Source: Alphaproteobacteria bacterium (GTDB taxonomy: Bacteria > Pseudomonadota > Alphaproteobacteria > Caulobacterales > Hyphomonadaceae). From it: 64,000 bases of DNA. The position numbers and the translations under genes were made by a program. Positions 18,583 through 27,441 of the stretch are shown piece by piece. The stretch lies in NCBI GenBank assembly GCA_018827375.1, contig JAHJYW010000048.1:1-64000 (forward strand), given 5' to 3'. The number at the start of each line of letters is the position of its first letter. Within the stretch, counting starts at the first letter, position 1. The notes beneath the pieces are model-generated. The model saw nothing but the letters and a program-made list of their open reading frames with translations. It had not been told where the DNA came from and did no database searches.

Positions 18583-19721
18583 AGGCTCGGCCAGGGGGCA
18601 TCGTGGACAATCGCCACTTCGGTTTCGCCGAAACCGTTGAAGCGGCTGGACATGGCACGTCCGTAAGCGCCGATGTTCCCGAACTCGAGATAGTCGCCCT
18701 CGGTCAGGCCGGCAGGCAGCCAGACCTTGTCAGGGAACTTGTCAGTCGAATCGCAAGTCGGGCCGTAAACCGTATACTCGGCCATGCCGCGCAGCTTGCG
18801 GCCATTGCCCGTGATCGCGCGGACAGGGAACTGCCAGCGCTCGTGCACGGCATCATAGAGCGACCCGTAGGAGCCGTCATTGATGTAGAGCGAGCCGGGC
18901 TTTGCCAGTTCGACGCGCACGAGCAGGCTTTCGGCTTCGGCGACGAGCGCGCGGCCGGGTTCACACCAAAGCTCGGCGTTTTCCAGAACGAACATGTTCT
19001 CGAACGAGGCTTCGACCATGGACGCATACGCTTCCAGCGAAGGCGGGGGCGTATCAGCATAGATCGACGGGAAGCCGCCGCCGACATCAACGATGTCCAC
19101 GGTGACACCAGCCGAGATGATGATGCGCGAAACGTCTGCCATCGCGGTTGCCCAGGCAGAGGGTTTCATCGCCTGGCTGCCGACATGGAACGACACGCCG
19201 AGTTCATCAGCATAACGGCGGGCTTCGCGCAGGATCGCTGCGGCGTCGTCTTCGGTTGCACCGAACTTGCCCGTCAGGGGCAGCGTTGCGCCGTCATTCG
19301 ACACACCGATGCGCACGATGATCGTGAGATCTTTCGCATAGTTGGTTTCTTCGAGGATCTTCTGCAGCTCTGCCTGCGTGTCGGTCACGAAGATGCGAAC
19401 GCCATACTGGTGGTATGCGCGGGAGACAGCGCGGCGGTTCTTCACGGGGTGAAGGAAAGCCATGCGGGCGCCAGGGAACCGGTTATAGATCAGTTCGATC
19501 TCGTTCTCGGAGGCGACATCAAAGCTGTTAATGCCGGCAGCCCAAAGGGCGTCGAGGACGTGAACGCCAGGGTTGGCCTTCACAGCGTAGAATGGCTGGG
19601 CCGGGAAGCTTTCCCGGAACCATTTCGCAGCCGCTGTCACCCGCTCAGGGCGGAAGCAGTAAACAGGAACATCGGGCTCTTGCGAACGCACGATATTATA
19701 GGGGGTAGCATAGGAGTGCAT
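18528..19721 (-). CDS. odc: Ornithine decarboxylase (fold type III, PLP-dependent)
   Basis: This alanine-racemase-fold decarboxylase makes putrescine from ornithine; close relatives also accept lysine. The 397-residue protein shows the PLP lysine Lys48 in FYAVKANP, the phosphate-binding glycine-rich VDVGGGFPS, CEPGRALVAEAESLLVRV, and the catalytic Cys in GPTCDSTD followed by GDYLEFGNIGAYG. The start at 19721 is set by TGGAGG 9-10 bases upstream; the longer open frame to 19898 has no family-like sequence. With aguA and aguB nearby, the region holds two independent routes to putrescine. Confidence 0.93.
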   Translation of the reverse strand: MHSYATPYNIVRSQEPDVPVYCFRPERVTAAAKWFRESFPAQPFYAVKANPGVHVLDALWAAGINSFDVASENEIELIYNRFPGARMAFLHPVKNRRAVSRAYHQYGVRIFVTDTQAELQKILEETNYAKDLTIIVRIGVSNDGATLPLTGKFGATEDDAAAILREARRYADELGVSFHVGSQAMKPSAWATAMADVSRIIISAGVTVDIVDVGGGFPSIYADTPPPSLEAYASMVEASFENMFVLENAELWCEPGRALVAEAESLLVRVELAKPGSLYINDGSYGSLYDAVHERWQFPVRAITGNGRKLRGMAEYTVYGPTCDSTDKFPDKVWLPAGLTEGDYLEFGNIGAYGRAMSSRFNGFGETEVAIVHDAPWPSLYNAVGAEVIAIGSKATK

Positions 19722-19893
19722 GACACCTAACCTCCAAAGGGCTTTTAACCAGCTTCGGGCGTTAGTGCAGGGGGCCCCCAGTTTAAGGGTTGGCCCAGAT
19801 GTCCGCCACATCCGTATTCGGGCTGTGAGATATGCGATGATAATCGGGAGTGCAAGTGAAAACTTCGCAAGTTTGCAGTGATGTCGCAAAAAC

Positions 19894-19923
19894 GTCATGT
19901 AACTTCGACATGATTGTCATGTC
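19894..19923. promoter_or_regulatory. Repeated operator-like half-sites upstream of pstS
   Basis: A perfect 7-bp inverted repeat, GACATGA (19907-19913) and TCATGTC (19917-19923), is separated by TTG. A third related half-site, GTCATGT (19894-19900), lies just upstream. The outer GTCAT elements are 22 bp apart, twice the PHO-box period, but the middle repeat fits poorly. It sits 61 bp before pstS in the 262-bp divergent region with ornithine decarboxylase. It could be a regulator operator or a degenerate PHO box. Confidence 0.4.
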
Positions 19924-19983
19924 TGCGGCGTATTCCGGCGATCGAAAGCCCGATCTGGGACACGATTTTTCAGGAGACCTGCA

Positions 19984-21078
19984 ATGAAATCTGGCATGAC
20001 TTTTGGCGCTATCAGCTTGATGGCGTTGGCGCTCGTCGCCTGTGGCAAGACAGACCTCTCGACGCTCGACGCGTCCGAGGCCGCACCCGACCGGCCTGAA
20101 CTGTCCGGCTCGAGTGAGAAAATCAAGGTTGTCGGCTCTTCCACTGTCTCGCCTTTCGCCACCACCGTTGCTGAGCGTTTTGGCGCGACATCCGGCTTCC
20201 CGACCCCGATTGTGGAAACAACCGGCACAGGCGGCGGCTTCAAGGCCTTCTGTCAGGGCGTTGGGCCCGACCAGCCGTCGATTGCCGATGCCTCTCGCCC
20301 AATCAAGGACAGCGAAGCTGAACTCTGCGCCAGCAATGGCGTCACCGAGATCACGCCCGTAGAAATCGGCTATGACGGCATCGTCATTGCCAATTCCAAG
20401 GAAGGCCCGGATTTCGACGTCACCAAGACGCAGCTTTACCTCGCACTTGCGCAGGACGTGCCGAATGAAGCAGGCGAGTTCCAGCCGAACCCGTATAAGT
20501 CCTGGATTGATGTTGACCCGAGTCTGCCGGACGAGCCAATCATGGTGTTCGGCCCACCGCCAACTTCGGGCACGCGCGACGCGTTTGTCGAACTTGGCAT
20601 GGAGCATGGCGCCGAGACCGTGCCGGCAATGGCTGCGCTCAAGGCCAGCGATCCGAAAGCCTTCTCCGAGCGTGCGCATACGATCCGCACCGATGGGGCC
20701 TGGATCGATTTTGGCGAGAATGACACGGCGATCATCCAGTCGCTTGTGAAGACACCGACCGCCATGGGCGTACTTGGCTTCTCCTATCTCGAACAGAATG
20801 CAGACCGTGTGAAAGGCGCCCATCTGTCAGGCGTGCCTGCGACATTCGATATGATCAACTCCGGTGAATATGGCCTGTCGCGTGTGATGCTCTTCTACGT
20901 GAAGGACCAGAACCTCGCGCTTGTGCCCGGCTTGATCGACTTCGTCGAAGCCTTCACGTCGGAAAGCGCCTTCGGACCTGACGGCTATCTGCTTGAGAAA
21001 GGCCTGATCCCCCTCAATGACGAAGACCGCGCAGCGCAGCGTGCGCTCGTCGAAGAACTCAAGACAGGCGCAAACTAA
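19984..21078 (+). CDS. pstS: Phosphate ABC transporter substrate-binding lipoprotein (PstS-like)
   Basis: This 364-residue periplasmic phosphate-binding protein is anchored as a lipoprotein (ALVACG, Cys20). KVVGSSTVSPF near residue 48 and PPPTSGTRDAF near residue 195 are the phosphate-contacting loops of the PstS/SphX family. TTGTGGGFKAFC and ADASRPI are also typical. AGGAGA lies 7-8 bases before the ATG. No pstC, pstA or pstB gene follows; a small DUF3008 gene comes in from the other strand. It is therefore an orphan or regulatory copy. It must rely on transport proteins encoded elsewhere, or act as a scavenger or sensor. Confidence 0.9.
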   Translation: MKSGMTFGAISLMALALVACGKTDLSTLDASEAAPDRPELSGSSEKIKVVGSSTVSPFATTVAERFGATSGFPTPIVETTGTGGGFKAFCQGVGPDQPSIADASRPIKDSEAELCASNGVTEITPVEIGYDGIVIANSKEGPDFDVTKTQLYLALAQDVPNEAGEFQPNPYKSWIDVDPSLPDEPIMVFGPPPTSGTRDAFVELGMEHGAETVPAMAALKASDPKAFSERAHTIRTDGAWIDFGENDTAIIQSLVKTPTAMGVLGFSYLEQNADRVKGAHLSGVPATFDMINSGEYGLSRVMLFYVKDQNLALVPGLIDFVEAFTSESAFGPDGYLLEKGLIPLNDEDRAAQRALVEELKTGAN

Positions 21079-21096
21079 GCCGGCTGGCGCTTGGCG

Positions 21097-21285
21097 CTAA
21101 GACTTGTTGACTTTTTGCGGGAGGGACTTGCGTTTCGTTGACGCAAGTTCCTCCAGCTCGTCTTCGTCCATAGACTCGTACATGTCTTTCGATGCGCCGA
21201 TGAGATCGGATTTTTCCTGCTCTCCGCGCTTGGCGGCAAGCGCCGCGCCTGCGGCTTTTTGCTGGGCTTTTGATTGGGCGGGCAT
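21097..21285 (-). CDS. DUF3008 family small basic protein
   Basis: This 62-residue protein is rich in Lys, Ala and Glu. It begins MPAQSKAQQKAAGAALAAKR, then has GASKDMYESM and LEELASTKRKSLP near the end, a pattern I recognise from the DUF3008 family of alphaproteobacteria. A strong AGGAGG lies 9 bases before the start at 21285, which decides between this Met and one 27 bp further out. The function is unknown; the composition suggests a nucleic-acid-associated or stress protein. Confidence 0.8.
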   Translation of the reverse strand: MPAQSKAQQKAAGAALAAKRGEQEKSDLIGASKDMYESMDEDELEELASTKRKSLPQKVNKS

Positions 21286-21348
21286 GGGGAAAGTCCTCCT
21301 TTGGTCTGTCACACGATCAACGCCGTGTGAGGAGGAAGGTTTCTTCGC

Positions 21349-22455
21349 CTACAGGCCTTCTATCGGCGGCTTCTTGCGTCGACGCAGACGGATCTTTTGC
21401 CAGAAGCGACGACGGGCCGGCGCGGGAAGGGGCTGGAGGTTCTCGATGAAGGCTTCGGCGCAGGCCTTCCAGCTATAGGTCTCGGCAAAGCTGCGGCAGG
21501 TCTTGCGGTCGAGTTCCAGGCAGTCGAGTGCGCCCTGGCGCAGATCCCCGCCCACCGGTGTGATCGTGCCGGCACCAGAGCCGGGAATGACATCGCGCGG
21601 GCCTGTCGCATCAAACGCGGCAACGGGAATGCCGGACGCCATGGCCTCAAGTACAACAAGGCCAAATGTATCTGTCAGGCTCGGGAAAACGAACACGTCG
21701 GCGCTGGCATAGACCGTCGCCAGATCTTCCCCGAACCGGCCGCCCAGGAAGGTGACATTTGGATAGTTGCGCTTGAGTTCGTCAAGCTGGGGCCCGGCGC
21801 CAACGATGACTTTTGAACCCGGCAGGTCGAGTTCGGCGAAGGATTCGATGTTCTTTTCGACGGCCACCCGACCTACATTCAGGAAGATGGGGCGGGCCAG
21901 TCCCTTGAACGGGTCATTTTCTGCGCCTTCCGGGACACGGCGGGCCGGATTGAACAATTCGGTATCGACGCCGCGTGTCCAAGCGACCAGATTGATGAAC
22001 TTACGGGCCTTCAGCTCCTCCACCATCGAGGGCGTCGGGACCATCACCTTGCCGGAATACTTGTGGAACCAATGAACGAACGAATAGCCCCACGCGGTCG
22101 GAATCGGCAGGCGGGCCGAGACATATTCCGGAAATCGCGTGTGGTAAGCGGTCGAGAAGGGGTGTTTCACGCGCAGGCACATTGTGCGACCGGCCATGCC
22201 AAGTGTTCCTTCGGTCGCGATATGGATCGCATCGGGCTCGAACTCGTGAAAGCGTTCCTCAATTTTGCGGCGCGCAAACAAAGCCAGCTTGATTTCGGGA
22301 TAGGTGGGCAGGGGCACCGTATGAAATCCGTCGCCGGGGTGCACGATTTCCCAGATATGCCCCATAGCCTCGGATTCAGCGATAACCCGCTTCATTGTGC
22401 GCACGACGCCATTGACCTGGGGGTCCCAGGCGTCGGTGATCAACATGATGCGCAT
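21349..22455 (-). CDS. GT4 family glycosyltransferase (MgtA-like)
   Basis: This retaining GT-B glycosyltransferase has 368 residues. The N-terminus MRIMLITDAWDPQVNGVV is the signature of the MgtA/DAG-glycosyltransferase-like group. The donor-binding half carries NVGRVAVEKNI and the EX7E-type region FPSLTDTFGLVVLEAMASG. The C-terminus is very basic (RRRFWQKIRLRRRKK), suggesting attachment to the inner membrane surface. Relatives make glycolipids, including those that replace phospholipids under phosphate limitation; that role here is only inferred, from pstS next door. It is divergent from putA. Confidence 0.85.
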   Translation of the reverse strand: MRIMLITDAWDPQVNGVVRTMKRVIAESEAMGHIWEIVHPGDGFHTVPLPTYPEIKLALFARRKIEERFHEFEPDAIHIATEGTLGMAGRTMCLRVKHPFSTAYHTRFPEYVSARLPIPTAWGYSFVHWFHKYSGKVMVPTPSMVEELKARKFINLVAWTRGVDTELFNPARRVPEGAENDPFKGLARPIFLNVGRVAVEKNIESFAELDLPGSKVIVGAGPQLDELKRNYPNVTFLGGRFGEDLATVYASADVFVFPSLTDTFGLVVLEAMASGIPVAAFDATGPRDVIPGSGAGTITPVGGDLRQGALDCLELDRKTCRSFAETYSWKACAEAFIENLQPLPAPARRRFWQKIRLRRRKKPPIEGL

Positions 22456-22654
22456 CGGGTCTCCTTGAGGCCGTTAGACGGTCGGCGGCAATGTGGCGGG
22501 GTTGGTTTCGTACGTAAAGAGGGGGAACCACAGCGCTATGGCTCGCGTTCGCTTGTATGTGACGATATAGCTGTGCCCGTAAACCCGAATTCTGCGCAGG
22601 CTTTTGCCGCGCCGTACAGCACTCTCTTGAACCCCCTGATGTATGGAAACCTAT

Positions 22655-25600
22655 ATGCCTGATTCTCTGCCCCTCGCCTCCCTTGATTGGGACATCCTCG
22701 ATCAACACAAGTTTGACGACGAAGAGGGCCTTCTCGAGGGACTGGTTAAACCCGCCTCGCTTGACGATGGCGCACGCCATGCCGCTGTGCGCCGTGGCCG
22801 CGAACTGGTCGAGATTGCCCGCAGCCGTGGCCGCAAGAAGGGCATGATGGAAAGCTTTCTTGAGGAGTTCGGTCTTTCGAACTCCGAAGGCTTGGCACTG
22901 ATGTGCCTGGCCGAAGCGCTGCTTCGCGTGCCGGATGCTGAAACGCGCGATGACCTGATCGCCGAGAAAATTCGTTCCGGGGACTGGGCCTCCCATGTTG
23001 GCCAGTCGGAAAGCTGGCTCGTCAACGCCTCAACATGGGGCCTGATGCTTACCGGTTCCGTGATCGGCGTTCCCAAGGCTCTCCAGAAGGGCCCCGGCGC
23101 GTTCGTGCAGGGCCTGATCCGTGAGAGCGGCGAACCCGTAATTCGCGCGGCGATGATGCAGGCCATGCGTATCATGGGCGAACAGTTCGTCCTTGGCCGG
23201 AGCGTCAAGGAAGCGCTCAAGCGCGGCAAGCGCATGGTGAAAGCAGGCGAAGCGGCGCATTTCAGCTTTGACATGCTGGGCGAAGGCGCCCGTACGGCTG
23301 AAGATGCTGCGCGCTATCTCAAGGCTTACCAACAGGCCGTTGATGCTGTCGCCGCCGAGAAAGACAAGTCGGTCTTGCCGGAAAAGGCGAGCGGTGTGTC
23401 GGTCAAGCTCTCGGCACTCCATCCCCGCTTTGAGGCCGTCAATGAAGCCCGCGTGATGGAAGAGATGTATCCGTCGCTGCTGGCGCTTTGCGAAAAGGCC
23501 GCGGCCGCCAATATCCATCTCTGTCTCGATGCCGAGGAAGCTGACCGGCTAGTGCTCAGCCTGAAACTGTTCGAGCGGCTGGCGCGTGAGCCGTCCCTGA
23601 AAGACTGGACCGGCCTCGGCCTTGCCGTTCAGGCCTATCAGAAGCGTGCGCTTCTGGTGATCGACAAGCTGGCACGCTTGGCAGAGCAGACAGACCAGCG
23701 CTTCATGGTTCGCCTCGTGAAAGGTGCCTATTGGGACAGCGAGATCAAGCACGCCCAGATCGAGGGCTACTCCAACTTCCCCGTCTTCACCACCAAGCCG
23801 GGCACGGATGTACATTACCTCGCTTGTGCCAAGGCCATGCTTGAAGCCGCGCCTGCGATCTATCCGCAATTTGCGACGCACAATGCGCACTCTCTTGCCG
23901 CCATCGACCTGCTGGCCGAAACAGCTGGCGTCACCCATTACGAATTCCAGCGCCTGCACGGCATGGGCGAGGCGCTTTATGATGCCGCAGATGCCGGCAA
24001 GCGTGTGCGCGTCTATGCGCCCGTCGGCGCTCACAAGGACCTCCTGCCTTATCTTGTCCGCCGTCTGCTCGAGAACGGCGCCAATGCCAGTTTCGTCCAC
24101 TCCTTTCTCGACCCGGATGTGCCGGTCGAGGATGTCGTTGATGATCCGATCACACGGGTCGAGATCGGCCCGCGCCGCCACCCGGGTATTCCGACGCCGC
24201 CGCGCCTTTACGGGCCGGACCGCCGCAATTCGACGGGTCTCGATCTCAGCCAGAAGTCCGTGCGCGACTCCATGGAGGGCGCGCTCAAATCCTTCCGCGA
24301 CAGCCCGGCCATTTCGGCCGGCGCGATCGTTTCCGGCAAGGCTGACACGGGCGGCGGAGACATGGTCCGTGTGCCCTTCGACACAGAGCATATTCTTGGC
24401 GCTTGCAAGGAAGCGAGCCCGGAAGCCATCGACAAGGCGCTGAAGGCGGCCGTGAAGTTCCAGCCTTCCTGGGACGCCCTCGGCGGATCCAAGCGTGCCG
24501 AACACTTGCGCGCCATGGCGGATACGCTTGAAGACAATGCCTCGCGTCTGATCGCCTTGATGTCACGCGAAGGCGGCAAGACACTGGCTGATGGTGTGGC
24601 TGAAGTGCGCGAGGCGGTTGATTTCTGTCGCTATTACGCCGCCCAAGCCGATCATGAATTTGAAGGCGCGGTGCGCCTGCCAGGGCCAACGGGCGAGACC
24701 AATCATATTTCCCTGCACGGACGCGGTGTGTTCTGCTGTATCAGTCCTTGGAACTTCCCGTTGGCCATCTTTACCGGCCAGATCGTGGCGGCGCTCGCGG
24801 CCGGCAACACTGTCGTTGCCAAGCCAGCCGAACAGACGCCGCTGATCGCATTCGAGGCCGTGCGCCTCTTCCAGAAGGCCGGCCTGCCGGTCGATGCGCT
24901 TCACCTCCTGCCCGGCAAGGGCGAAAGTGTGGGTGCAGCCCTGACGAGCGATCTGCGCGTGTCGGGGGTCTGCTTTACGGGTGGCACCTCGACCGCTCGC
25001 ATGATCAATCGTGCGATTGCCGATCGCGATGGCCCGATCATTCCGCTGATCGCCGAGACGGGTGGGCTCAACGGCCTGTTCGTGGATACGACGGCGCTAA
25101 GGGAGCAGGTCATCGATGATATTATCGTGTCGGCCTTTGGCTCAGCCGGTCAGCGCTGTTCAGCGCTGCGGGTTGCTTTCCTGCCCAAGTCGACCGCCAA
25201 GGGTTTGATCGAGGGCATTATCGGCGCGATGAATGAACTCAAGCTCGGCGATCCGGCCGAAGCTGACACGGATGTCGGCCCGGTGATCGACGCTGAAGCC
25301 CGCGAGATACTCGAAAAGCATCTTGAGGTGATGAGCAAGGAGGCGAAAGTCCTTCATCAGGTCGATGCGGGCAAAATCGGCGAGCGCGGTTTTGGGTTCG
25401 GCCCGGCCCTGGTCGAACTCACCTCGCTTGACCAGATCACGGAAGAGAAGTTCGGGCCCATCCTGCATATCATCCGCTATGACCCCGATGATATCGACAA
25501 GGTCGGTGCGAAGCTAAAAGCAAAGGGCTATGGCCTGACGCTCGGCATCCACTCGCGGCTTGAAAGCTTCCACAATGAAGTCAAGACCGCCTGCCCGGTG

Positions 25601-25789
25601 GGGAATACCTATGTGAACCGTTCGATGACCGGGGCAGTAGTCGGTGTGCAGCCATTTGGTGGCGAGGGCCTCTCCGGCACGGGCCCCAAGGCGGGCGGAC
25701 CACATTATCTCCATCGTTTCGCCAACGAGCGCGTGGTAACAGTGAATATCACGGCACAGGGCGGCGATGCGGAGCTGCTCAGCCTTTAA
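22655..25789 (+). CDS. putA: Bifunctional proline dehydrogenase / L-glutamate-gamma-semialdehyde dehydrogenase
   Basis: PutA oxidises proline to glutamate in two steps. The 1044-residue protein has a FAD-containing proline dehydrogenase barrel (RLVKGAYWDSEIKHAQ, YEFQRLHGMGEALY, RRLLENGANASFVHSF). An aldehyde dehydrogenase domain follows (CCISPWNFPLAIFTG, AETGGLNG, catalytic Cys835 in SAGQRCSALR). It lacks the ribbon-helix-helix repressor domain of E. coli PutA and the C-terminal extra domain of the longest forms, so it is an enzyme only. Two in-frame Met codons (22643 and 22655) compete; the second has GGAAA at a better distance. A lipoprotein gene follows after 14 bp. Confidence 0.95.
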   Translation: MPDSLPLASLDWDILDQHKFDDEEGLLEGLVKPASLDDGARHAAVRRGRELVEIARSRGRKKGMMESFLEEFGLSNSEGLALMCLAEALLRVPDAETRDDLIAEKIRSGDWASHVGQSESWLVNASTWGLMLTGSVIGVPKALQKGPGAFVQGLIRESGEPVIRAAMMQAMRIMGEQFVLGRSVKEALKRGKRMVKAGEAAHFSFDMLGEGARTAEDAARYLKAYQQAVDAVAAEKDKSVLPEKASGVSVKLSALHPRFEAVNEARVMEEMYPSLLALCEKAAAANIHLCLDAEEADRLVLSLKLFERLAREPSLKDWTGLGLAVQAYQKRALLVIDKLARLAEQTDQRFMVRLVKGAYWDSEIKHAQIEGYSNFPVFTTKPGTDVHYLACAKAMLEAAPAIYPQFATHNAHSLAAIDLLAETAGVTHYEFQRLHGMGEALYDAADAGKRVRVYAPVGAHKDLLPYLVRRLLENGANASFVHSFLDPDVPVEDVVDDPITRVEIGPRRHPGIPTPPRLYGPDRRNSTGLDLSQKSVRDSMEGALKSFRDSPAISAGAIVSGKADTGGGDMVRVPFDTEHILGACKEASPEAIDKALKAAVKFQPSWDALGGSKRAEHLRAMADTLEDNASRLIALMSREGGKTLADGVAEVREAVDFCRYYAAQADHEFEGAVRLPGPTGETNHISLHGRGVFCCISPWNFPLAIFTGQIVAALAAGNTVVAKPAEQTPLIAFEAVRLFQKAGLPVDALHLLPGKGESVGAALTSDLRVSGVCFTGGTSTARMINRAIADRDGPIIPLIAETGGLNGLFVDTTALREQVIDDIIVSAFGSAGQRCSALRVAFLPKSTAKGLIEGIIGAMNELKLGDPAEADTDVGPVIDAEAREILEKHLEVMSKEAKVLHQVDAGKIGERGFGFGPALVELTSLDQITEEKFGPILHIIRYDPDDIDKVGAKLKAKGYGLTLGIHSRLESFHNEVKTACPVGNTYVNRSMTGAVVGVQPFGGEGLSGTGPKAGGPHYLHRFANERVVTVNITAQGGDAELLSL

Positions 25790-25803
25790 GAGGAACCGGA
25801 CCG

Positions 25804-26655
25804 ATGCTGAAACTTGCCTTCTCTGCCGCGCTGAGCGTTTTGATCCTGACGGGATGCGGCGAGAAGGCCGAAGCGCCGGATGTCTCTCCTACGCCTGCGA
25901 CAGGCATTTCGGGGGAGGCCCAGCCGGCCAGCGAATCCGCGACCGAGCCTGGCTCTGTCGCGGATGTGCCTCACAAGGCCGAAGTTTCCAATGAGGCCTT
26001 TGTCGGCTCCGTCACGGTTGGCGACAGCCTTTTCGCGGTTGCGCCTGCATTGGCGGCCGAACTGATGAAGGATGGCAATGGCCGGATGGCGGCCATGCAG
26101 TCCGACGCGGAGACCTATAAGGAAACCGACCCGGAATATTTCAACACCTACAGCCTGTCGATCGAATGGACGCTTGCGGCCAAGGCCGGTGACCTGATCA
26201 GTATTGAGGGCTTCACCTCGGCCTATACGGGTGGGGCGCACGGCAATTACGGCACCGATGCCCGGATCTATGACCTGGCGAGCGGCAAGGAAGTGTTTCT
26301 GCGTGACCTTGTGGCAGACCCTGAAGCGGCCATGCAGGATGCGCTGTCGGTCGTGCTGAGCGAGATTGCACGCCTGCGGTCAGAAAAGGCGGGCGGTGGC
26401 GGCTCGGAAGAGACGTTTCGGGGTGAGGCGGCGGATGCCGTTTCTGCTGACAGTCTGATGGGAGGCGAGATTGGTCTTGTGGCCTCAACCGAGGACAATG
26501 CTTTTGGCGGCTTTGTCGTGCATTTCGCGCCCTATGAAATCGCCTCTTACGCGGAAGGCGCCTACAAGGTCGTCGTGCCGCAGGCCGTTTTCCACACATT
26601 CCTGAAGCCGCAATATGAAGGCCTCTTTGCGGGCGAGCCCGTTACCGAGGAATAG
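25804..26655 (+). CDS. Lipoprotein with DUF4163/DUF3298 (RsiV-like) domains
   Basis: This 283-residue lipoprotein (LILTGC, Cys18) has a Ser/Pro/Glu-rich linker to about residue 50. A PdaC/DUF4163-like domain and a DUF3298 domain follow, recognised by TSAYTGGAHGNYGT and IYDLASGKEVFLRDL. The same pair occurs in the anti-sigma factor RsiV, which binds lysozyme, and in lipoproteins of unknown role. RGA AGAGGAACC-type purine-rich sequence lies just before the ATG. The gene follows putA closely, so the two may be co-transcribed. Its end overlaps a convergent DUF6265 gene by 14 bp. Confidence 0.8.
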   Translation: MLKLAFSAALSVLILTGCGEKAEAPDVSPTPATGISGEAQPASESATEPGSVADVPHKAEVSNEAFVGSVTVGDSLFAVAPALAAELMKDGNGRMAAMQSDAETYKETDPEYFNTYSLSIEWTLAAKAGDLISIEGFTSAYTGGAHGNYGTDARIYDLASGKEVFLRDLVADPEAAMQDALSVVLSEIARLRSEKAGGGGSEETFRGEAADAVSADSLMGGEIGLVASTEDNAFGGFVVHFAPYEIASYAEGAYKVVVPQAVFHTFLKPQYEGLFAGEPVTEE

Positions 26656-27085
26656 GGCAGGGCGCGAAGTCAAAGTCTTGCGCGCTTGAGCCATCCTGCA
26701 GTGAAATCCGCGCGGAAAGTCCGGCCTCTGTCTTCCGGTAGACGATAAGCTGCGGATAGTCGTGCGCAGGCTCGGCGAAACTAATCGAAGTGTCCGTGCG
26801 CGCGCTTTCGGGGAAGGGCGAGGGGCCCTTTCCAGCCGGATAGGCATTCATGACGGCGGGTCGGCCGGGATCGATACGGGTCTGCTCAAAGAAACTAACG
26901 GCGCTATCCTTCAGGCTCACGGCATAGCCAAAATAATAGCCGTGTTCGGATGGTGACCAGACCTCGCGATAGCTGCCATCCGCATTCTCCCAGCAGCCGG
27001 TGAGCCAGTCGAGCGACGCTTCGCGCGCTGATGAAGGGCCGGACGCGCAACCGGCGACGAGGAGCAGGGCAGCAAGCCGCTTCAC
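26642..27085 (-). CDS. DUF6265 family lipoprotein
   Basis: This short exported protein (147 residues) has a lipobox-like LLVAGC (Cys13). DWLTGCWENADGSYREVWS follows, then GYYFGYAVSL and SISFAEPAHDYPQLIVYR. This arrangement matches the DUF6265 group, a lipocalin-like beta fold of unknown function. Its start codon overlaps the stop of the 104-residue gene upstream by 4 bp (ATGA type), so the two are translationally coupled. The 3' end overlaps the RsiV-like lipoprotein gene. Confidence 0.75.
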   Translation of the reverse strand: MKRLAALLLVAGCASGPSSAREASLDWLTGCWENADGSYREVWSPSEHGYYFGYAVSLKDSAVSFFEQTRIDPGRPAVMNAYPAGKGPSPFPESARTDTSISFAEPAHDYPQLIVYRKTEAGLSARISLQDGSSAQDFDFAPCPIPR

Positions 27086-27396
27086 GGCTTAACCAGCGTG
27101 CAGCCGAGGCCGGGCGAGTAGCTTGCCTCTGATTTTACGACCCCGCCGAGGACACTGGCCGTTGTGACCGCCCCGTCATCGGTGACCGTTACGGCGCTGA
27201 TGTCGACGGTAAAATCATCCATGCAGCTTGCCATTGGACGTTCGCCCACATGCAGGCAGGAACAGACCTGTTTGGCGCCATAGGCAGTGGCGACTTTCGC
27301 AAAGGCCACTTGCTCCTTCAGCCAGAACTGCCAGCCAAGCCCGGCAATGACAAGCAGAACAGCGAGCGTGATCAGAAGGACTTTGACGAGTTTCAT
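27082..27396 (-). CDS. Hypothetical membrane-anchored protein with paired cysteines
   Basis: This 104-residue protein has one N-terminal membrane segment (about residues 4-24) and a small extracytoplasmic domain. The domain contains four cysteines (KQVCSCLHVG, MASCMDD, GLGCTLV), possibly forming disulfide bonds. I do not recognise a family. It is translationally coupled to the DUF6265 lipoprotein gene that follows, so the two may work together in the envelope. It is divergent from the serine hydrolase gene, with only 45 bp between their starts. Confidence 0.6.
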   Translation of the reverse strand: MKLVKVLLITLAVLLVIAGLGWQFWLKEQVAFAKVATAYGAKQVCSCLHVGERPMASCMDDFTVDISAVTVTDDGAVTTASVLGGVVKSEASYSPGLGCTLVKP

Positions 27397-27441
27397 GTGA
27401 TGCCCCTAAGCTGGCGCAAAGGTTAGGGGAGAAATGCCGCC

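Noticed and set aside
18603-19730. A 375-codon open frame antisense to ornithine decarboxylase
   Set aside because: The decarboxylase has all catalytic motifs and a ribosome site; the opposite frame has neither.
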